NCBI RefSeq assembly: GCF_900142215.1
Contig: NZ_FRAC01000032.1
Location: 1 to 64,000, forward strand
From: Anaerocolumna jejuensis DSM 15929
GTDB taxonomy: Bacteria; Bacillota; Clostridia; Lachnospirales; Lachnospiraceae
Reading direction: 5' to 3'
Length of the DNA: 64,000 nt
Below, in pieces: positions 17,054 to 24,630 of this stretch. A program made the position numbers and the translations under genes. The notes under the pieces are model-generated. The model worked only from the letters and a program-made list of their open reading frames with translations. It had not been told where the DNA came from and searched no databases. The first letter of the stretch is position 1. Every line of letters starts with the position of its first letter.

Positions 17054-17289
17054 TAATACCCATGCATATCGCAAGTCTGCTGCGATATTGTTTAAATAAA
17101 AGATTAAAAATGCATAGCATTTTTCAATCTAATACCCATGCATATCACAAGCTTGCTTGTGATACTGCTTAAATAGAAAGATTTAAAAATGGAGCGCATT
17201 TTTAAATCTAATACCCATGCATATCACAAGCTAGCTTGTGATACTGCTTAAATAGAAAGATTTAAAAAATGGAGCGCATTTTTAAATCT
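17054..17289. repeat. Three tandem copies of a 76-80-bp structured repeat
   Basis: Copies start at 17054, 17130 and 17209. Each begins TAATACCCATGCATATC, then a hairpin (ATCACAAGC with GCTTGTGAT; in copy 3 a 20-bp palindrome), then GATACTGCTTAAATA. Copies 2 and 3 end with a second hairpin (ATTTAAAAATG with CATTTTTAAAT). Copies 2 and 3 are nearly identical; copy 1 is diverged. Related single elements lie at 36471-36580 and 62450-62547. All precede a gene reading away from the repeat in the same orientation. Confidence 0.85.
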
Positions 17290-17855
17290 ATGTCTTATAT
17301 CATTATAACAGTGATATTAGCAGGTTTCAAATTAAGTTTGTGTGACAAAATCATTACATAATTCACTTTCTATTTAAAATAACGGACAGTTGGTACAAAA
17401 TTTTCCAGGAGCAAAGGAAAGCTTTATATAATAGCAATATATGCCTTTAAATAATTTTCGGTATTATAACTGTGCATGAAACAGTCTGATACAGCAAAAA
17501 TCGGTCCTGTATCAGGGCAGAATCAATACAGAATCAGGGATTGTCTGTTTCGAGGGAGTTAAAAGCCATCCGGCATTGTCGTAAAACATCCTGGGATTTG
17601 GAAGGAATGAGCAGGTTATTAAGCAAGAAAAGGATTAATGACAGAAAAAATCCGTAAAAATAGCATTAAAGTCAATGAAAAGAATGTGATATAATAAATA
17701 TTTTGACGAAAGCTACAAATTGGGATATAATTATAGAAAATAATAGGGCAGAGGTAATAATTGACAATATATGGAAAATGAAATACAATGAGAACAGACT
17801 ATCTGTTATAGATATCATTTAATTCCAGGAAGGTTAAGGTTAGGAGGTGAGACAG
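17290..17855. other. Intergenic stretch without a recognised gene
   Basis: Both strands were read and no convincing reading frame was found. The sequence is AT-rich, with a possible TTGACA at about 17762 and TATAAT-like elements upstream of the small basic protein gene that follows. Confidence 0.5.
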
Positions 17856-17960
17856 ATGGGAGATAAAAATCCAAAGAAAGCACCTAAGAAAAAACAGGGT
17901 GCAGAGAAGTCGGCTCCTCAGGCTTCTTCATCGGCAGCTGCTTCTAAGAAAGCAAAATAA
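17856..17960 (+). CDS. Small Lys/Ala-rich protein (34 residues)
   Basis: An ATG 8 nt after a strong SD (TAGGAGGTGAG) opens a 34-codon frame, MGDKNPKKAPKKKQ..., rich in Lys, Ala and Ser and ending SKKAK. A terminator follows 20 nt after the stop. It is very basic with no membrane segment, so nucleic-acid or ribosome association is plausible but not shown. I know no named family. The SD, coding composition and own terminator make a real gene likely. Confidence 0.65.
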   Translation: MGDKNPKKAPKKKQGAEKSAPQASSSAAASKKAK

Positions 17961-17980
17961 GGAACAGAATAACAGACATA

Positions 17981-18008
17981 AAAAATTCCCCTTAGAGGGA
18001 ATTTTTTA
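17981..18008. terminator. Bidirectional terminator
   Basis: AAAAATTCCC and GGGAATTTTTT form a 10-bp stem with a 6-nt loop and T-runs on both strands. It closes the small basic gene (+) and the MraY-like operon (-). Confidence 0.85.
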
Positions 18009-18076
18009 TGTTATGCTGGAAATCGGGAAAGAGATAAAGCTTTGCTTTCAGCCGATATATGTTTTGCCGGCAATAA

Positions 18077-19039
18077 TTATATCAGGAGCCATATCAGGGT
18101 AAAGGAAATCAGCACCTGGATTATGGCAAATTTAAATACTACCTGCGTATTGGACCAGCCAAGCTTCTTCCGTACATGGTCGTGGATGGGAGTTATGGTG
18201 TTTTTTAAAATATGGACTTTTAAGAAGCGGATTAAGGATACCTTTAAAAGGCCAAGTCCGCCATCTAAAATAAGCATAAAGGCTGCAGGGATGTATAGTA
18301 AAGGGCTGCCCGTTTTTAATATGGCAATGGCGATAAAAAAGCCCAGAGCTCTGGAACCGGCATCCCCCATCATCATAAGGCTTGGGGTAGCATTAAACCA
18401 CAGGTAACTCATAATACAGGAGACCATGATCAAGATCATATAAGTATCATTAGGGTCCATGCCCTTAATTCTTCCTATGCCAAAAACCGTTAACAGTGTA
18501 ATCACGGAAAGAGTACCGGAAAGGCCGTCAACGCCGTCAGAGCAGTTGGTTACATTAATAGATACCCAGATTAATATGGTAGCCAGAATGACAAACAGGG
18601 CAGGAGGAACGGTAACAGGGCTGCTTATAAAGGGTATTTCAAAGGTGGAGGAATTAAAGTTAACATAGGTAATGGCAGTGGTAAGTGCTATGGCAAAGTC
18701 TAAAAGTCCCTTCTTTAATTCTCCCCAGGGAGTTTTGGAACAGTCGTCTAAAAATCCCGTAAGCATGGCAGCTAAGAGCATAATGACATAGATCAGTTCC
18801 TCTGTGGTAACAGGAAGAAAGAGCAGAGTGGAAATAGCAAAGGTGAGAATAAACAAGAAGCCTGCCCCTCTTGGCTTTCCCTGGGAGAGCTTACCGTCAT
18901 GGGCGAATTCCCGGCCTCCGTCTCTTGGCAGTATACCTGTACCGAATTTTAACAGCAAAAAGGTAACCGCATAGGTAAAAAGAATACCGATTAATGCGGT
19001 CATTCTATAATCTAAGTGTGTATTTAGCAGAGTTATCAT
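18077..19039 (-). CDS. MraY-like phospho-sugar transferase
   Basis: The 320-residue, multi-pass protein (about ten hydrophobic helices) has the MraY family motifs: GKPRGAGFLF near residue 55, LTGFLDD (92-98) with the catalytic Asp pair, NVTNCSDGVDGLSG (about 162-175) and MMGDAGSRALG (about 221-231). MraY proteins transfer phospho-MurNAc-pentapeptide to undecaprenyl phosphate. The gene is last in a four-gene operon with no other mur or mra gene, so it is probably a paralogue, not the housekeeping enzyme. A spore cortex or alternative envelope polymer role is inference. It overlaps the SDR gene by 4 nt. Confidence 0.88.
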   Translation of the reverse strand: MITLLNTHLDYRMTALIGILFTYAVTFLLLKFGTGILPRDGGREFAHDGKLSQGKPRGAGFLFILTFAISTLLFLPVTTEELIYVIMLLAAMLTGFLDDCSKTPWGELKKGLLDFAIALTTAITYVNFNSSTFEIPFISSPVTVPPALFVILATILIWVSINVTNCSDGVDGLSGTLSVITLLTVFGIGRIKGMDPNDTYMILIMVSCIMSYLWFNATPSLMMMGDAGSRALGFFIAIAILKTGSPLLYIPAAFMLILDGGLGLLKVSLIRFLKVHILKNTITPIHDHVRKKLGWSNTQVVFKFAIIQVLISFTLIWLLI

Positions 19040-19746
19040 GATTTTCTCCTATCATTTATTTTTTGCAGACGGTGCAGCTGTGGTTTTAAGGTGATTTCCG
19101 AAACCACCAGCCCATCCCTGCTCGTTATCATCATTTGGACAGCCTTTGCCACCTCTTCGGGCAGCAGGTAAGTGTCAGAAGTTTCGCCTTCCTTAAAGTC
19201 TGCGTTCCGGTAAAAATTACTCTTTGTCATGTCCGGGTGTATGGTGCATACTTTAACACCATACTTTCTTACTTCATCAAACAGGCTTGCAGAGAAGCTC
19301 GTCAGAGCTGACTTTGTAGCACCGTAGGCACAGCCGTGGGTATTGCTCTTTGACGCAGTAACAGAAGATATGTTGATTATAATTCCTTTATGTTTCTTTA
19401 AATCTCTGAGTAAAAGCTGACTTAGCAACAAGGGCACTTCTACATTTACAGAGACCATTTCATGTATTTTTTTCTGATTTAATTCTTCATGGGGACCAAA
19501 ATACCCTACACCGGCATTGTTGACTAACAGGTGTATTTCCTCCTGCTTTTGTATCTCTTTGATATGTTCTGTTAACCGGAGGGTATTGGTGATATCACAG
19601 GTAATGGGGCAGAAGCACTTACTGTTTGGCGTATCCGGCGGAAAATTCCTGCCGAAAGCATAAACCCTGTAATCAAGCTCAAGCAGCATTCGGGTGATTT
19701 CCAATCCGATACCGGAAGAGGCACCGGTCACTATTGCTGTTTTCAT
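19036..19746 (-). CDS. Short-chain dehydrogenase/reductase
   Basis: The 236-residue SDR has the NAD(P)-binding TGASSGIG (7-14), the NNAG motif (about 92-95), the catalytic Ser in IISSVTASK-like context and YGATK (Tyr-x-x-x-Lys, about 145-149). It reduces or oxidises an unspecified carbonyl or alcohol. It lies third in a tightly packed operon, overlapping the SPL gene and the MraY gene by 4 nt each, so its substrate is probably linked to them. Confidence 0.9.
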   Translation of the reverse strand: MKTAIVTGASSGIGLEITRMLLELDYRVYAFGRNFPPDTPNSKCFCPITCDITNTLRLTEHIKEIQKQEEIHLLVNNAGVGYFGPHEELNQKKIHEMVSVNVEVPLLLSQLLLRDLKKHKGIIINISSVTASKSNTHGCAYGATKSALTSFSASLFDEVRKYGVKVCTIHPDMTKSNFYRNADFKEGETSDTYLLPEEVAKAVQMMITSRDGLVVSEITLKPQLHRLQKINDRRKS

Positions 19747-20771
19747 GTTACTGTCTCCTTCCAGAGATAAATATTATCCTCCTTCAGCCATTTCGTCAAC
19801 TCTAAATTGCAAAAGTCAAGGATTTCTTCTGCCAGAGCTTTATCATAGCTTAAGACCCCGGAAGAAGTGGAATAGGGATATTGCAGAACAAGGGAGTCCC
19901 TGCGCTGCTTTCTCATGACCTTCATGAAGTCCTTCGGTATACGAAAACAGCCAAGGCTTGCATCCTTTATCTTATCGGGAGGAATTCTTTCAAATACTTC
20001 CAGGAAAAAAGCGGAATACATTTCCTTCCAGTCCTTAACGGCCAAAAGGGGGTCAAAGCATAAACGTACCGGAAAACCCATGGAAAGGACATTATCGATA
20101 GCATCAAGCCTTTGTGCGAGGGCGGGGGTATGATGCTCCAAGGCTTCCTGTACAAAGGGAGGAGATAAGGTCCAGGCAAAAATGAAATTCTTTAAGGGCG
20201 CAAGCTCTTTTAAAGGAGTAAAGGCGGCACTTTTGGTACGGCATTCAATAGTAAGCCCTTTATGGGAGGCGGCAAAATCATAAAAGGATTTCACAAATCC
20301 AAGGAGTGGCTCCAGGGCCATCAGGTCCGTATCATAGGAAATACAAAGGTAAATATCTTTCTGTGAAAGCAGCAGCTCCAGTTCATTAAAGGTATCTTCC
20401 AGATTTACGAATATAACAAGGTTTGCACTCGGGTACATGCCCTGGAGGTAACAGTATTCACAGTCATAGATACAATTCATAACACAGGAGGTATAGTAAA
20501 AGTGGCTGTTTCCAAAATCCTGACAGGTAGGAGCACCTTCGTAAATTAAGGAAGTACGGTTTTTGGCAAGTATCAGGGACGGACTCTTTTTTTGCTCCAT
20601 ATAATTTTGACCGCTCCGGTTAAATACATCCTTGTAATGGGTTACAGGTATAAGCTCCGCATCAGGATAGCGGTCCAGAATCCTTCTGGTAACGGTATAA
20701 TCATAAGCTTCCTGTTCTATATATATGTGAGAAAAAAACGAATTATAAAAGGTTTTTCTTAAAGTAGTCAA
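19743..20771 (-). CDS. SPL-family radical SAM protein
   Basis: The 342-residue protein has CxxxCxxC at Cys100, Cys104 and Cys107 (CIYDCEYCYLQG), the spacing and YLQ context of spore photoproduct lyase, which repairs the thymine dimer 5-thyminyl-5,6-dihydrothymine in germinating spores. Near the position of the hydrogen-donating Cys141 of the Bacillus enzyme the sequence reads YLCISYDTDLMALE. The cysteine there is slightly offset by eye, so a true lyase or a diverged SPL-like enzyme are both possible. The start (TTG at 20771) overlaps the preceding gene by 29 nt. The operon partners are a nucleosidase-like protein, an SDR and an MraY-like protein. Confidence 0.85.
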   Translation of the reverse strand: MTTLRKTFYNSFFSHIYIEQEAYDYTVTRRILDRYPDAELIPVTHYKDVFNRSGQNYMEQKKSPSLILAKNRTSLIYEGAPTCQDFGNSHFYYTSCVMNCIYDCEYCYLQGMYPSANLVIFVNLEDTFNELELLLSQKDIYLCISYDTDLMALEPLLGFVKSFYDFAASHKGLTIECRTKSAAFTPLKELAPLKNFIFAWTLSPPFVQEALEHHTPALAQRLDAIDNVLSMGFPVRLCFDPLLAVKDWKEMYSAFFLEVFERIPPDKIKDASLGCFRIPKDFMKVMRKQRRDSLVLQYPYSTSSGVLSYDKALAEEILDFCNLELTKWLKEDNIYLWKETVT

Positions 20772-21696
20772 GGTATTTCTTTCCTTCCAATTTACTCTTA
20801 ACCGGCAGGGGCATTTCCTTTGCCAGCAAGCTGGTAATGGTGAGGAAATCCCCCTTTACCAGCTTGCAGTACCGCAGATACTGCGTCAGCTCGTGCTCCA
20901 TGGTTACCGATAATTTCAGGCTTTCTGACAACTGGCGGATATATTCGGTTTCCTCTTTAGTAAAATCATTGGTCGTTTCTGAAAATTTATTCAAAAGCCC
21001 GTTTATCCATTGGGCTATCACTGCAACATTATCACCGACCAGCCTGGAAACATCAATAGCTTCCATCAAAGATGGGGGTGCCGGCATAAGGTAGTCGGAT
21101 ATTATCTTAATAAAGAACATCTGATGGGGCTGAAAAAAGTAACGTCCTGCCTGATAGAGGGCGGCAGCCTCCATGTCTGCAAAGGATAATGCGTTCTCCG
21201 CCGGTAAGGTCGCACCTGATGTTATGAAGCCATTTTCTGAAGTAGAACTATTTTCATTTCTGAAGCCATCTTCCACAAGGGAACCTTCTGCAGAATCCGG
21301 AAGTGCCGTCTGTCTGCGGCAGGAAGTAATAATACTGCCCTCCCGGAAGGGATGGGTATACAGAATATCGGGGTAGTAGGTACGTCCTGTTTCTGCTTCG
21401 ATAAGCTTATTGCACAGCACCGGAGTTCCAAGGGGTAAATCCCTTCGTCTGCTTCCGCAGATGCCGATATTTAAAAATAAATCAGCAGCGGCAGGAGATT
21501 CCCGGGTCAGGAAGGCGGCGGTAATGATGGCAGCTTCCATAGGGCCGGTACCCGTTATATACAGTACGGTATCCTCCTTTCTAAAAACCTGGAAAGAAGG
21601 GTAGGACAGGTCTTTTTTTAGGTTATAAAATTCAATAAAAGGTTTTGCTTCACTATAAAGTGCAGCAGAAATAATCAGCATAGCAGTAAAGGCCAA
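20743..21696 (-). CDS. Nucleoside phosphorylase/nucleosidase-like protein
   Basis: Residues 5-230 resemble the PNP/UDP (MTA/SAH nucleosidase) fold: MLIISAALYSEAKPF, ITGTGPMEAA, LNIGICGS and the ribose-binding ADMEAAALYQAG. An Asp follows in KIISDYLM, where the catalytic Asp of nucleosidases lies. Between these blocks is a longer Ser/Glu-rich stretch than in MTA nucleosidase, and about 85 C-terminal residues are an added helical region. It may cleave an N-glycosidic bond of a nucleoside. The start is a TTG at 21696; an internal ATG at 21681 is also possible. It is first in the SPL operon. Confidence 0.75.
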   Translation of the reverse strand: MAFTAMLIISAALYSEAKPFIEFYNLKKDLSYPSFQVFRKEDTVLYITGTGPMEAAIITAAFLTRESPAAADLFLNIGICGSRRRDLPLGTPVLCNKLIEAETGRTYYPDILYTHPFREGSIITSCRRQTALPDSAEGSLVEDGFRNENSSTSENGFITSGATLPAENALSFADMEAAALYQAGRYFFQPHQMFFIKIISDYLMPAPPSLMEAIDVSRLVGDNVAVIAQWINGLLNKFSETTNDFTKEETEYIRQLSESLKLSVTMEHELTQYLRYCKLVKGDFLTITSLLAKEMPLPVKSKLEGKKYLDYFKKNLL

Positions 21697-21853
21697 AAAA
21701 TAAGCCTGCTCCTTCCAAAAAAATCTTACCTTTAATTATGTGTAACTTTTGGGTACATGTCAATCAATTCGTTAGAATTTATCGAAAAAATATTGATAGA
21801 TAGGATAGAAATAGATATAATATTGAAATAAAAATGTAGAAGGACTGAAGAAT

Positions 21854-22864
21854 ATGAATTTTTTAATGCCCGGTGAATGGAAAAAGCATGAACGGACTTT
21901 TATAGAATGGCCGGTTAAGGCATCCCTCATATACCCTGAAAATTATGAGGAGGTACTAAGGGGATATCAAGAGGTTATAAAGGCAATCAGTGAATTTGAG
22001 CCGGTTACGGTTATAATAAACGAAGGAGAGAAGCACCCTTACCTTACGGAGATAGCAGAATATGCAGCGCTTCTTGAAATTCCCCACAACGATGCCTGGT
22101 GCAGGGACAACGGGCCTACCTTTGTATATGGAGAAGAGGGGGAGCTTGCTGCAATGAACTGGAAATTCAATGCCTGGGGGGAGAAGTACAAGCCCTATGA
22201 CCTGGACGATAAGGTAGCCGGGAAAATTGCAGCGCACTATAATGTGCCCCAGGAGAAGGTGGATATCGTATTGGAAGGAGGCTCCATTCATTCTGACGGA
22301 GAGGGAACTCTTCTGACAACGGAAGAATGTCTCCTGAATATAAATCGGAATCCCCGTCTGAACCGGGAAGAGATTGAAGGCATCCTTAAGCCAAGACTTG
22401 GTATTCAGAAAATAATCTGGTTGAAAAAGGGCCTGTATGGTGATGAAACAGACGGCCATGTAGATAACGCAGCCTGCTTTGCCTGCCCAGGCAAGGTCAT
22501 AATCCAGGTCTGTGAAGAGAAGGAAGACCCCAATTACCTTATAAACAGAGATAATCTCAGGCTTTTGGAAGAGGAAAGGGATGCACTTGGAAGAAGCCTT
22601 GCAATTGTAAAACTGCCGCAGCCTCCCAAAAGGGAGTATGAGGGTGAGCGGTTAACCTTAAGCTATATTAATTTTTATTTTGTAAACGGAGGAATTATCC
22701 TGCCCGTATTTGGTGAAGATGCGGCGGATACCGATAAAGAGGCAGAAAGAATTTTAAAAGAAACCTTTCCGGATAGAAGAATAAGAACGGTGGATGGGAT
22801 GCCTCTTATAAAAGAAGGCGGAAATGTTCATTGCATTACCCAGCAGATGCCCATAGGAAAATAA
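21854..22864 (+). CDS. aguA: Agmatine deiminase
   Basis: The 336-residue protein is of the peptidyl-arginine deiminase-like family and of normal AguA length. It has WCRDNGPTFV (about 82-91), GDETDGHVDN (about 197-206, catalytic His and Asp) and the nucleophile Cys327 in GGNVHCITQQ at the end. AguA converts agmatine to N-carbamoylputrescine and ammonia. The next gene encodes the enzyme for the following step, so the pair forms an agmatine to putrescine route. AGAAGGACTGAAGAAT precedes the ATG. Confidence 0.93.
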   Translation: MNFLMPGEWKKHERTFIEWPVKASLIYPENYEEVLRGYQEVIKAISEFEPVTVIINEGEKHPYLTEIAEYAALLEIPHNDAWCRDNGPTFVYGEEGELAAMNWKFNAWGEKYKPYDLDDKVAGKIAAHYNVPQEKVDIVLEGGSIHSDGEGTLLTTEECLLNINRNPRLNREEIEGILKPRLGIQKIIWLKKGLYGDETDGHVDNAACFACPGKVIIQVCEEKEDPNYLINRDNLRLLEEERDALGRSLAIVKLPQPPKREYEGERLTLSYINFYFVNGGIILPVFGEDAADTDKEAERILKETFPDRRIRTVDGMPLIKEGGNVHCITQQMPIGK

Positions 22865-22966
22865 CTGATTGAAAAAACACCTTTTAACACATATTAACAA
22901 CGTAAATACAGCAAAAAATAGAAGGAGAAATTCCAATCAGAATCTCCATACAGAAAAGAGGTTGCC

Positions 22967-23839
22967 ATGAGAAAGGTCACGGTTGCAGCTACTCAGATGA
23001 GCTGCTGCGATAATATAGAGAAAAACATTGAGAAGGCGGACAGACTGGTGCGGGAAGCAGCCGCAAAGGGAGCAGGCATCATTTTGCTTCAGGAGCTTTT
23101 TGAGACCCCCTACTTTTGCCAAAAGGAAAAGCCGGAATATTATGAATATGCGGCAGAGATTGCCGAAAATAAGGCAGTTGTACATTTTAGAAGGCTTGCG
23201 GCAGAGTTAAAGGTCGTACTTCCCATAAGCTTTTATGAAAAGAGTAATTATGCCAGATATAATTCATTGGCTATGATAGACGCGGACGGTGAAATCCTGG
23301 GAGTTTACCGTAAGAGCCATATACCGGACGGGCCGGGATATGAGGAAAAATATTACTTTAACCCGGGAGACACCGGCTTTCAGGTATTTCAAACAAAATA
23401 CGGCAGAATAGGAGCAGGTATCTGCTGGGACCAGTGGTTTCCGGAGGCTGCCAGGTGTATGGTACTTATGGGAGCAGAAATCCTGCTATACCCCACAGCC
23501 ATCGGCTCAGAACCGGAGAGCAGGGAGGTAGATTCCAAGGGGCACTGGCAAAGATGTATGATTGGGCATTCTGCCAGCAATCTGGTTCCGGTGGTCGCAT
23601 CCAACCGTATTGGAACTGAAAAAGCGGAGGATTCTGAAATCACCTTTTATGGTTCCTCCTTTATAACCGGCGGCACCGGAGAGATGATAGCGGAGGCCGG
23701 CAGGGAGAAGGAAGAGATTCTGACTGCGGAGTTTGATTTGGAAGAACTCGAAAAGGCACGTATTGAATGGGGAATATTCAGGGATAGAAGACCTGACCTG
23801 TATGGTACGATTTTAACTTATGACGGCAGAATCCGTTAG
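22967..23839 (+). CDS. aguB: N-carbamoylputrescine amidase
   Basis: The 290-residue nitrilase-family enzyme has the Glu-Lys-Cys triad: Glu43 (QELFETPYF), Lys116 (YRKSHIPDGPG) and Cys153 (GICWDQWFPE). The CWDQWFPE block and IPDGPGY are typical of AguB, which hydrolyses N-carbamoylputrescine to putrescine, CO2 and ammonia. It follows aguA by about 100 nt on the same strand with its own SD (AGAGGTTGCC). Confidence 0.93.
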   Translation: MRKVTVAATQMSCCDNIEKNIEKADRLVREAAAKGAGIILLQELFETPYFCQKEKPEYYEYAAEIAENKAVVHFRRLAAELKVVLPISFYEKSNYARYNSLAMIDADGEILGVYRKSHIPDGPGYEEKYYFNPGDTGFQVFQTKYGRIGAGICWDQWFPEAARCMVLMGAEILLYPTAIGSEPESREVDSKGHWQRCMIGHSASNLVPVVASNRIGTEKAEDSEITFYGSSFITGGTGEMIAEAGREKEEILTAEFDLEELEKARIEWGIFRDRRPDLYGTILTYDGRIR

Positions 23840-23860
23840 ATTTTCAAAGGAGGCTATTTT

Positions 23861-24490
23861 ATGTTTGTTTCAGTAAAAAATCCGGAACTGCTTAGGATAA
23901 CAAGCAGTGTTGACAATACAGCCTATTTTGGCGGTGATCAGGAATGGTATGAAAAGAAGTGGAATAAAGATGCCGGCTGCGGGGCAACCAGTGCCGCCAA
24001 TTTATCTGCTTATCTGGCTGCCTCCGGCAAAGGCTTAAAAAATCTATATCCTTATGAAACAATGGAAAAATCCGATTTTACAAAGCAAATGGAAGATTTA
24101 ATATTATATGTTACACCGGGAGCAATGGGGGTCAACCATGTGAAAAAGTTTACCGATGGTTTTGACCGGTTTTTAAAAGACCGCAATACTGCCTTAACTG
24201 CTAAGGTTCTGACCACAGACAAGGTACCAAAGGCGGAAAGAAAGCTTTCCGAGCTTATGGACTTTGTAAGGGACGGTCTTTCAGCGGATTGTCCGATTGC
24301 TTTCCTGAATCTTTCAAAGGGTGAGGAAAAGCGCATACAGGGCTGGCATTGGATAACCATAACGGCTGCGGAGATAACAGAGGATAAGGTGAAGGCAATA
24401 GCATCGGATGAAGGAAAGAGAATCGAGTTTGATTTAGGACTCTGGTTTCTTACAACCCGCAGACACGGGGGCTTAATATATTATAGTTAA
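23861..24490 (+). CDS. Putative papain-fold (C39-like) protein
   Basis: The 209-residue protein begins 21 nt after aguB with an excellent SD (AAAGGAGG). It has an N-terminal AGCGATSAANLSAYLA block (Cys at the start of a helix) and later GWHWITITA. The Cys-helix plus His-strand order is that of the C39/papain-like cysteine peptidase fold, here without a signal peptide or membrane segment. The enzymatic activity and link to putrescine metabolism are unproven; shared transcription with aguAB is suggested only by spacing. Confidence 0.6.
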   Translation: MFVSVKNPELLRITSSVDNTAYFGGDQEWYEKKWNKDAGCGATSAANLSAYLAASGKGLKNLYPYETMEKSDFTKQMEDLILYVTPGAMGVNHVKKFTDGFDRFLKDRNTALTAKVLTTDKVPKAERKLSELMDFVRDGLSADCPIAFLNLSKGEEKRIQGWHWITITAAEITEDKVKAIASDEGKRIEFDLGLWFLTTRRHGGLIYYS

Positions 24491-24531
24491 AAATATAGAC
24501 ACGGATTTAATCGTGCAGATAGTATAGATTT

Positions 24532-24554
24532 AGGAGGGAGTTCGTTTCCCTCCT
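24532..24554 (+). terminator. Terminator of the aguAB operon
   Basis: AGGAGGGA pairs with TCCCTCCT around a 7-nt loop, followed by TTGCTTAA. It lies 42 nt after the papain-fold gene. Confidence 0.7.
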
Positions 24555-24630
24555 TTGCTTAATAATTGTCAAAGTTAGCGAACAACTAAACTTTATATAA
24601 TGCTTATTAGTGGATTGCTGGGAGTATCCT

